10,984 nt of DNA from Elusimicrobiota bacterium (lineage in GTDB: Bacteria > Elusimicrobiota > Elusimicrobia > O2-12-FULL-59-9), in NCBI GenBank assembly GCA_016206405.1, contig JACQRQ010000059.1, forward strand, positions 1 through 10,984, given 5' to 3'. Below, one piece after another: positions 6,447-10,984 of this stretch (position 1 is the stretch's first letter; each line of letters starts with the position of its first letter). A program made the translations under genes and the position numbers. Below the pieces are notes generated by a model. It made no database searches. It saw nothing but the letters and a program-made list of their open reading frames with translations, and was not told where the DNA came from.

Positions 6447-6503
6447 AATCATTTAAAATGTTACCGAACGTGGACCGGTCAAATCACTTAAAATGTTACC
6501 GAA
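6447..6503 (+). repeat. Tandem left-end repeats of the insertion sequence
   Basis: Two 22-bp copies at 6447-6468 and 6482-6503 are offset by 35 bp and differ at one base (AATCATTTAAAATG versus AATCACTTAAAATG, then TTACCGAA in both). The inner copy continues with ATA, as does the inverted right-end copy, so the inner copy matches the right end better. Such paired sites usually bind transposase; that role is inferred. Confidence 0.8.
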
Positions 6504-6504
6504 A

Positions 6505-6525
6505 TAACCCATTTAAATCGGGTTA
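6505..6525 (+). other. Hairpin just upstream of the transposase ribosome-binding site
   Basis: TAACCC (6505-6510) and GGGTTA (6520-6525) pair around a central ATTTAAAT palindrome. The hairpin ends 1 nt before the GGAGG (6527-6531) that serves the transposase ATG at 6540. In several insertion sequences a hairpin near the start limits expression from outside transcription; the same role here is only inferred from position. Confidence 0.4.
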
Positions 6526-6539
6526 CGGAGGACATTTTA

Positions 6540-7838
6540 ATGAGCCCGGCAGCCAAATGGGAATACATGAAAACCATCTACGAACGGTATCGGCAGGCAA
6601 GGAAGAAAGACAAGAAGCCTATCCTCGATGAATTCTGCAAGGTCTACAAATGCCACCGCAAACACGCGATCCGGCTGTTAAACGGCGCCCCTCCCGGCGA
6701 ACAACGCCCCAAGCGACAGGGGGGCGGCAACATCATCTATGGGGAGCGAGTGGTCTCTATTTTGGAAGCTTTCTGGAAAGCCTTGGGATGTCTGTGGTCC
6801 CATCGCATGAAGGCGGCGCTGCCGTTATGGCTTCCCTGGATCCGGAAGCATTTTCCCATGACGCCCCAAGAGGAGCGGCAGTTGTTGTCGATGAGCGCCT
6901 CGACCATGGATCGGCGGCTGAAGGCCAAAAAGCAGGAGGCGCGCAAACGTCTCTACGGAACCACCAAGCCGGGAAAATGGTTGCGCCATCAAATTCCCAT
7001 CCAAATCGAGCACTGGGGCGTGCGCAAGCCGGGATACACGGAAATGGACCTAGTGTCCCATTCCGGTCCTTGCAGCTCAGGCCTATTCGCCCACACCGTC
7101 AACCTGACCGATATTCTCACGTGCTGGGTTTGCCGGCGAGCCATCCTGGGCAAGGCCGAGATGAATGTGACTGAGGCGATGGAGGATATGCAAAAACATA
7201 TTCCTTTCCGGCTATGGGGGGTTCACGTCGATAACGGCAGCGAATTTATCAATGCGCACATGCTCCGCTATTGCAGAGGCGGCCACGTCAAGCTGACCAG
7301 AAGCCGGCCACGCAAAAAAGACGACAATGCCCATATTGAACAGAAAAACGGCACCCACGTGCGCCAACTCTTGGGCTACGTCCGCTACGATACGCCATCA
7401 GCCGTGGACGCGATCAATGCGCTTTACCGGGACCTGCTGGATCCCTTTCAGAACTTGTTCCAGCCTTCCGTTAAACTGGTTAAAACGGTGCGCCGGGGCT
7501 CCAAGCTCCATCGTATTTTTGATGATCCACAAACCCCTTTGGATCGATTACTTCAATCCAAGCAGGGCAGTCGCGTAAAGGTGGCGAGGATCAAAGAGCT
7601 TAGGGAGCGAATCGATCCTTTTGAGCTCTCCAAGGCCATTGATGCCGCCTTAGATCGCGTTTACGCCATGGCCTCGGAATTCCGCAAGATCAGCGTCCCC
7701 AAGACAATCCATCGGGCATTTTTGGAGACACCCTCTGAGATAGGAAGTTGGTATTGGTCGGGTCCCCGGGTCGATTCGGCCATCGCGAAATATACACGGG
7801 CCCATTATCGTGACGGTCTATTCCAGACCAAATCATGA
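6540..7838 (+). CDS. DDE (rve-type) transposase
   Basis: This 432-residue protein has an N-terminal helix-turn-helix region (about 28-48, DEFCKVYKCHRKHAIRLL) and a retroviral-integrase-like catalytic core. The catalytic triad is D170 (TEMDLVSHSG), D231 (VHVDNGSEF) and E267 (NAHIEQKNG), with exactly 35 residues between the second Asp and the Glu. The motifs TRSRPxKKDDNAH and HVRQLLGYxRYD are typical of a widespread group of rve-fold transposases. I think of IS481/ISNCY-like elements but cannot assign the family. A strong Shine-Dalgarno GGAGG lies 8 nt before the ATG, unlike most host genes here. The reading frame is uninterrupted and all catalytic residues are present, so the element may be active. 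Confidence 0.93.
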   Translation: MSPAAKWEYMKTIYERYRQARKKDKKPILDEFCKVYKCHRKHAIRLLNGAPPGEQRPKRQGGGNIIYGERVVSILEAFWKALGCLWSHRMKAALPLWLPWIRKHFPMTPQEERQLLSMSASTMDRRLKAKKQEARKRLYGTTKPGKWLRHQIPIQIEHWGVRKPGYTEMDLVSHSGPCSSGLFAHTVNLTDILTCWVCRRAILGKAEMNVTEAMEDMQKHIPFRLWGVHVDNGSEFINAHMLRYCRGGHVKLTRSRPRKKDDNAHIEQKNGTHVRQLLGYVRYDTPSAVDAINALYRDLLDPFQNLFQPSVKLVKTVRRGSKLHRIFDDPQTPLDRLLQSKQGSRVKVARIKELRERIDPFELSKAIDAALDRVYAMASEFRKISVPKTIHRAFLETPSEIGSWYWSGPRVDSAIAKYTRAHYRDGLFQTKS

Positions 7839-7930
7839 AAACAACCACATCCGTTTTCTTGCGTTGCACGCGGTCCAGTGCCGGCGACAACCACTGCAAA
7901 TGACATCAAAAAACACAGGAGGAAAACGGC
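7839..7930 (+). other. Non-coding 3' part of the insertion sequence
   Basis: The stretch between the transposase stop codon and the right-end repeats holds no gene that I can support. No clear terminator was seen. Confidence 0.5.
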
Positions 7931-7975
7931 TGTCAACTGTGATCTATTTCGGTAACATTTTCAAATGAGTTGACA
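7931..7975. repeat. Right end of the insertion sequence with flanking 8-bp inverted repeat
   Basis: TGTCAACT (7931-7938) and AGTTGACA (7968-7975) are perfect reverse complements. They bracket the inverted copy of the end repeat (7948-7961). The outer copy is the presumed terminus. The outward-facing TTGACA at its edge could act as a -35, but no -10 lies 17 bp beyond it. Confidence 0.7.
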
Positions 7976-7988
7976 CGGCGCCTGTCGG

Positions 7989-8039
7989 GCCCTGCGCGGC
8001 GCTGACCAGAGGCAGCGCCTGCTCGGGTCTGATGACCGC
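7989..8039. repeat. 51-bp direct repeat, copy 1
   Basis: A perfect 51-bp match to 8183-8233, offset by 194 bp. It contains two hairpins: GGCGCTG-ACCAGAGG-CAGCGCC (7998-8019) and GGTC-TGAT-GACC (8026-8037). It begins 13 bp past the presumed insertion-sequence end. Confidence 0.95.
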
Positions 8040-8182
8040 CCCGGCTCCGCTGCGCTCCGAAGGAACCGGCGCGGCCCTCCTCATGGGAGAACCAATCCAG
8101 TGGCTCGGTTCTCCCTCTGACGGCGCCATGCCGAGGCAGGCGCCTGTCACCCTCTCCGTCAAGGAGCTTCTGTTAAACTCAC
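8040..8182. other. Hairpin-rich spacer between the 51-bp repeats
   Basis: No gene is supported in this stretch. It holds a 9-bp perfect stem, GGGAGAACC (8085-8093) with GGTTCTCCC (8107-8115), around a 13-nt loop. It also holds a 30-nt imperfect palindrome (8119-8148) built from GGCGCC, TGCC, GGCA and GGCGCC with two single-base bulges. Together with the two 51-bp repeats this makes a strongly structured array between the insertion sequence and asnS. Function is unknown. Confidence 0.7.
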
Positions 8183-8233
8183 GCCCTGCGCGGCGCTGAC
8201 CAGAGGCAGCGCCTGCTCGGGTCTGATGACCGC
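8183..8233. repeat. 51-bp direct repeat, copy 2
   Basis: Identical over 51 bp to 7989-8039, with the same two hairpins (8192-8213 and 8220-8231). It ends 14 bp before the -35 of asnS, so any protein or structure acting on it could affect that promoter. Confidence 0.95.
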
Positions 8234-8247
8234 GCGCGGAGCATAAC

Positions 8248-8276
8248 TTGACAAGGCGGAGGGCTTCCGGTAAACT
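8248..8276 (+). promoter_or_regulatory. asnS promoter (near-leaderless)
   Basis: A perfect -35 TTGACA (8248-8253) and TAAACT (8271-8276) are separated by 17 bp. Predicted transcription starts at about 8283, 2 nt before the asnS ATG. The bases before the ATG (CTCTCTTTCG) contain no Shine-Dalgarno sequence. Confidence 0.75.
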
Positions 8277-8284
8277 CTCTTTCG

Positions 8285-9685
8285 ATGCTCGCCATCTCGG
8301 TTTCCCAAGCGCTGTCGGACAAGATCGCCAACGGGGAGACGGTCGTTCTCAAGGGATGGGTGCGTTCCCGCCGGGATTCCAAGGCCGGGTTTTCCTTCAT
8401 CCATTTAAACGACGGCTCCTGCTTCGACTCGATTCAAATCGTCGCTCCCCAAAGCCTGGAGAACTACGCCGGCGAGGTGCTGCGCCTGACGGCCGGCTGC
8501 TCCATCGCCGCGACGGGCAATCTCAAGGAGTCTCCGGCCAAAGGCCAAGCCGTGGAGCTGCAGGCGAACTCCGTGGAGGTCCTAGGCTGGGTGGACGATC
8601 CAGAAACCTATCCCATCACCCCCAAACGCCACAGCTTCGAGTATTTGCGCGAGGTGGCCCATTTAAGACCGCGAACGAACACCTTCGGCGCGGTGGCCAG
8701 GGTGCGCAACTGTCTGAGCCAGGCGATCCACCGTTTTTTCCATGAACGCGGTTTCCTCTGGGTCCATACGCCGATCATCACGGCCTCGGACTGCGAGGGA
8801 GCCGGAGCCTTGTTCCGCGTCTCCGCTCTGGATTGGGCCAATCTGCCGCGCACTCTTGATGGGAAAGTAGATGAATCCAAGGATTTCTTCGGCCGATCCG
8901 CCTTCCTGACGGTGTCGGGGCAGCTCAACGTTGAAGCCTACTGCCTGGCCCTGAGCAAAGTTTATACCTTCGGCCCCACTTTCCGGGCCGAAAACTCCAA
9001 CACGCCACGGCACTTGGCGGAGTTCTGGATGATAGAGCCCGAGATCGCCTTCGCCGACCTCAAAGCCGACGCCGATCTCGCCGAGGATTTTCTCAAGCAA
9101 ATCTTCAAGGCTCTGTTGGAGGAGCGCCAGGACGATATGCGCTTCTTCGCCGAGCGCATTGATAAGAATTGCATCCAGAGGCTGGAGAAGTTCATCAGCT
9201 CCAGCTTCGAGCGCATCAGCTACGGCGAGGCCGTCGCCGCGCTCGAAAAGTCGGGCAAGAATTTTCAGTTCCCCGTGCGCTGGGGGGTGGACTTGCAGAC
9301 CGAGCACGAGCGCTATCTTACCGAGGAGCACGTAGGCCGGCCGGTGATCGTCTTGAACTATCCCAAGGAAATCAAAGCCTTTTATATGCGCTTAAACGAC
9401 GACAGCCGCACGGTGGCGGCCATGGACGTGCTGGCCCCCGGCATCGGCGAGATCATCGGCGGCGCCCAGAGAGAAGACCGCCTCGACATGCTGGACAAAC
9501 GTTTGGATGAAATGAAGCTGAACAAAGAGGCTTACGGCTGGTACCGGGATTTAAGGCGCTACGGCAGCGTTCCCCACGCGGGCTTCGGGCTCGGCTTTGA
9601 GCGCTGCATCCAGTACGCCACCGGAATGGCCAACATCCGCGACGTCATCCCCTTCCCGAGAACCCCCGGCAACGCCTCGTTTTGA
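8285..9685 (+). CDS. asnS: Asparaginyl-tRNA synthetase
   Basis: AsnRS charges tRNA-Asn with asparagine using ATP, in the cytoplasm. At 466 residues it is full length for the family. The N-terminal OB-fold anticodon-binding domain spans about 18-103 (VVLKGWVRSRRDSK, FIHLNDGS). The class II catalytic domain follows, with YLREVAHLRPRT (120-131), motif 2 FRAENSNTPRHLAEFWMIEPE (233-253) and motif 3 GFGLGFERCIQYATGMANIRDVIPFPR (433-459). The ending PRTPGNASF and the Asn-type motif 2 separate it from aspartyl-tRNA synthetase. The presence of AsnRS means the organism need not rely only on the transamidation route for Asn-tRNA. The start is supported by the conserved N-terminus and by a promoter just 8 nt upstream. 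The gene stands alone, convergent with the next. Confidence 0.97.
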   Translation: MLAISVSQALSDKIANGETVVLKGWVRSRRDSKAGFSFIHLNDGSCFDSIQIVAPQSLENYAGEVLRLTAGCSIAATGNLKESPAKGQAVELQANSVEVLGWVDDPETYPITPKRHSFEYLREVAHLRPRTNTFGAVARVRNCLSQAIHRFFHERGFLWVHTPIITASDCEGAGALFRVSALDWANLPRTLDGKVDESKDFFGRSAFLTVSGQLNVEAYCLALSKVYTFGPTFRAENSNTPRHLAEFWMIEPEIAFADLKADADLAEDFLKQIFKALLEERQDDMRFFAERIDKNCIQRLEKFISSSFERISYGEAVAALEKSGKNFQFPVRWGVDLQTEHERYLTEEHVGRPVIVLNYPKEIKAFYMRLNDDSRTVAAMDVLAPGIGEIIGGAQREDRLDMLDKRLDEMKLNKEAYGWYRDLRRYGSVPHAGFGLGFERCIQYATGMANIRDVIPFPRTPGNASF

Positions 9686-9692
9686 ATTGATC

Positions 9693-9718
9693 CCGCCTCT
9701 TGGACGACGAGACGGCGG
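9693..9718. terminator. Weak bidirectional hairpin between asnS and the next gene
   Basis: CCGCC-TCT (9693-9700) pairs with AGA-GGCGG (9710-9718) with one bulged C and a 9-nt loop. It lies in the 37-nt gap between two convergent genes. No T-run follows on either strand, so intrinsic termination is doubtful. Confidence 0.3.
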
Positions 9719-9722
9719 CGGC

Positions 9723-10181
9723 TCATTTCGGCAGGAAAATGGTTCCAGGCTTGCGTTTGAGCGTCTTGTACTTTGACGGCTTTAGGCGTTTTGCCCTGCC
9801 TCCTCCCGGCGTTTCCTCATAAATCCTGCCGGCATCGTTCCATTTGAGCCGCGCCTGGATCTCCTCCCCTGGAAGAAAGGGATCCGGCACATTGCCCACC
9901 AACGGCTCGCTCCACTCCGACCAACCGACGAGGACGGTTTCACCGGCCTTCACAGAGCCCTTGACGAGCTTGACCACTTGAAGCCACGCCTGGAATCGAT
10001 ATTCCTTGATTTCTTTCGCAGGGACGGCCTCCACGCAGGTCGCGGCGAGCACGCGGACCGTTCCGATGATGTCCGAATCCTTCTCGATTTCTTCCGGAGC
10101 CCTTTCCCAAGCGGCCCATCCGGCGGCGGGGGCGAGCGCGAGGATAGCGAATAAAGAGAATGCCTTGATTATATCTTTCAT
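9723..10181 (-). CDS. Small exported protein of unknown function
   Basis: This 152-residue protein starts with a clear signal peptide: MKDIIK, a hydrophobic core FSLFAILALAPAAG, and likely cleavage around AAGWAA (residues 19-24). The mature part looks beta-rich, with segments such as IIGTVRVLA, YRFQAWLQVVKLVKG and ETVLVGW, then PGEEIQARLKW. The pattern K-G-x-x-K-x-G-E-T-x-x-V followed by L-x-G-E-E resembles small secreted beta-sandwich proteins of unclassified families; I cannot name one. The C-terminus is basic (Lys/Arg-rich). A perfect Shine-Dalgarno TAGGAGGA precedes the ATG. It is divergent from the next gene and convergent with asnS. Confidence 0.8.
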   Translation of the reverse strand: MKDIIKAFSLFAILALAPAAGWAAWERAPEEIEKDSDIIGTVRVLAATCVEAVPAKEIKEYRFQAWLQVVKLVKGSVKAGETVLVGWSEWSEPLVGNVPDPFLPGEEIQARLKWNDAGRIYEETPGGGRAKRLKPSKYKTLKRKPGTIFLPK

Positions 10182-10346
10182 TGGTTTCCTCCTAAGGTGC
10201 GCTGGGCCCTAGACGCGTCAACCACAGCTCTTGCGCCAAATCCATCGCTCGATAGGGTAGGTTAAGGCGCCCCGGCGTGTCAAGGATATCTTTTTCCGGG
10301 GAGTCGGGCAGGGTCGCTTATTTATTGACGGAAAATTTACATCTGT
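10182..10346. promoter_or_regulatory. Divergent intergenic region with promoter elements
   Basis: No gene is supported here. On the minus strand TTGACA (10283-10278) with an 18-bp spacer and a poor TACCCT (10259-10254) may drive the small exported protein with a leader of about 65 nt. The plus-strand promoter of the last gene begins at 10325. A GTG-started reading frame across 10277-10579 overlaps that promoter and is not believed. Confidence 0.45.
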
Positions 10347-10352
10347 TATACT
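10325..10352 (+). promoter_or_regulatory. Promoter of the membrane-anchored protein gene
   Basis: TTGACG (10325-10330) and TATACT (10347-10352) each match consensus at five of six bases, with a 16-bp spacer inside an AT-rich island. Predicted transcription starts near 10359. Confidence 0.7.
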
Positions 10353-10358
10353 ATTGGA

Positions 10359-10481
10359 ATCCTCGGCGATGGATACGGCGCGGTCCTTGGGACGGCGCGG
10401 AGAGTTCCATGCTCTATGCGCCGGCGGCGAATGAAGCCGGGCAGCCCCGGTGGCTGAGGGCCATTATTGGAGAAATTTTAT
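10359..10481 (+). other. GC-rich 5' leader of about 123 nt with possible uORF
   Basis: Between the predicted start and the ATG at 10482 lies a GC-rich leader. It holds a hairpin CCGGG-CAGC-CCCGG (10437-10450) and an open 21-codon reading frame (10369-10434) starting ATGGATACG and ending TGA. GGAGAA (10469-10474) is the Shine-Dalgarno for the main gene. I could not match it to a known riboswitch. The uORF has no strong Shine-Dalgarno and may be fortuitous. Confidence 0.4.
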
Positions 10482-10984
10482 ATGAAAATAAACTTATGGG
10501 CCGGTTTTCTCATCGCTGTTTTTGTGGCGGTCTTATTCGGGGCGTGGTATCTGCTTCAAACGAGGCATACGAAGCCTAATGCGCCGGAACCGGATAAGAA
10601 GGCCATTGAGGCGGCGGTTCAATCCCTGCTGCGCGCGAGCAAGACGTTTTCCCCACCCAGCGAATCGGCCGCCGCTATGACGGGCGAATTTCCCAGCGGC
10701 CCCTATCAGCAGGTCAACAACCTAGTCCACCACCTGGCGGCCCTGCCGTCCAAAAAGCGCGCGGCGGAGTGCCTGGTGGTTTTTCGGGAGGCCGAGCGTC
10801 TTCTTGAGGATGGCGGCCGGGAGGCCGGGGAAGTCGTCGCCCACGGATTGCTCGAAAGCGTCCAGAACATCACCTCGCACGCCGATGCCGGCGCGAAGCG
10901 GGTCGATTTTGAGCGCTTCCTCGGGGTGAAGTCGAGAGGCGAATGGGACCGGCTGGATGAACTATGGAATCAAGCGCTGTCGGC
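10482..10984 (+). CDS. Membrane-anchored protein of unknown function (partial, runs off the window)
   Basis: The frame from the ATG at 10482 stays open to the window end (167 codons plus 2 bases), so the C-terminus is missing. The N-terminus MKINLWAGFLIAVFVAVLFG and the following WYLL form one membrane segment (about 5-24) or an uncleaved signal anchor. A basic/proline-rich linker follows (QTRHTKPNAPEPDKK). The rest is soluble and mostly helical (charged stretches KKRAAECLVVFREAERLLED and WDRLDELWNQ). The Shine-Dalgarno GGAGAA is 7 nt before the ATG, supporting this start over the overlapping GTG frame. No family is recognised. The likely location is the inner membrane with the bulk outside the cytoplasm. 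Confidence 0.8.
   Translation, partial: MKINLWAGFLIAVFVAVLFGAWYLLQTRHTKPNAPEPDKKAIEAAVQSLLRASKTFSPPSESAAAMTGEFPSGPYQQVNNLVHHLAALPSKKRAAECLVVFREAERLLEDGGREAGEVVAHGLLESVQNITSHADAGAKRVDFERFLGVKSRGEWDRLDELWNQALS

Larger units (their letters stand above)
6447..7975 (+). mobile_element. Insertion sequence with DD35E transposase
   Basis: One transposase gene is bracketed by related end sequences. At the left are two tandem copies of a 22-bp repeat (6447-6468 and 6482-6503, one mismatch, core AAAATGTTACCGAA). At the right is one inverted copy of the core (7948-7961) followed by AAATGAGTTGACA up to 7975. Read from outside, the right end begins TGTCAACTCATTT, a 5'-TG terminus common among IS ends. The exact left boundary is uncertain because the outer bases match only loosely, and no target-site duplication was found. 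The element lies between the response-regulator and asnS promoters, which were probably neighbours before insertion. Confidence 0.8.

Noticed and set aside
5956..6456. Plus-strand 166-codon frame opposite the response regulator
   Set aside because: It is antisense to a clear receiver domain; its apparent motifs are the complement of that gene.
7970..7975. Outward-facing -35 (TTGACA) at the right end of the insertion sequence
   Set aside because: No -10-like hexamer is present about 17 bp downstream, and asnS has its own promoter much closer.
7989..8233. Possible CRISPR array
   Set aside because: There are only two repeats, the unit is 51 bp with two hairpins, the spacer is 143 bp, and no cas genes are present.
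7944..8404. Two minus-strand frames sharing the peptide AVIRPEQALPLVSAAQG
   Set aside because: The shared peptide is just the translation of the 51-bp direct repeat. The frames run into the insertion-sequence end and into antisense of asnS, so they are not believed as genes.
8663..9331. Minus-strand 222-codon frame inside asnS
   Set aside because: It is fully antisense to a well-conserved gene and has no independent support.
10359..10481. Possible riboswitch (c-di-GMP, fluoride, TPP and others considered)
   Set aside because: Fragments resemble parts of known motifs, but no conserved core could be matched by eye. A covariance-model scan would be needed to claim one.
10277..10579. GTG-started 100-codon plus-strand frame
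   Set aside because: It spans the promoter at 10325-10352 and overlaps the better-supported gene at 10482, which has a Shine-Dalgarno and a membrane segment.

Overview
The window looks like chromosomal DNA of a moderately GC-rich, probably Gram-negative-type bacterium. Several proteins carry export signals, and the mix of housekeeping genes and lineage-specific secreted proteins would fit an environmental or poorly cultured phylum. Elusimicrobiota is a guess that the sequence alone cannot confirm. There is no rRNA, tRNA, CRISPR array or phage module. One insertion sequence interrupts an otherwise ordinary region.

Layout. Positions 1-341 (minus strand) hold a toxin-antitoxin locus: a ribbon-helix-helix antitoxin overlapping the first codons of a MazF/PemK-type toxin cut off by the window edge, with a promoter and a two-copy operator-like repeat. 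Next come a cold-shock protein with a strong terminator and a leader of about 108 nt, a Cys-rich protein of unknown function, and a 606-residue ABC-F ATPase, all on the minus strand. From 3171, on the plus strand, a promoter drives a ferritin-like diiron protein (DUF455/MiaE-like) followed after 8 nt by an exported PHP-domain protein. Convergent to these are a secreted HEFVH-containing putative metallopeptidase and, upstream of it, a receiver-only response regulator. An insertion sequence (about 6447-7975, DD35E transposase) sits just upstream of the response-regulator promoter. A gene-free stretch of about 270 bp follows, with a perfect 51-bp direct repeat and several strong hairpins. It leads into asnS (asparaginyl-tRNA synthetase). 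A small exported protein on the minus strand and a membrane-anchored protein running off the right edge close the window.

The most distinctive signal is how transcription and translation starts are arranged. The response regulator, asnS and the ABC-F gene each have a sigma70-like promoter with a 17-bp spacer placed so that predicted transcription starts 0-4 nt before the start codon, with no Shine-Dalgarno sequence. The ferritin-like gene (9 nt, good promoter) and the metallopeptidase-like gene (9 nt, weaker promoter) look similar. The transposase, cold-shock, small exported and last genes instead have clear Shine-Dalgarno sequences. This suggests a genome with mixed leaderless and leadered expression. 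No multi-gene system of an obviously new type was found. The best candidates for new biology are the leaderless pattern, the structured repeat before asnS, the Cys-rich protein and the HEFVH secreted protein.
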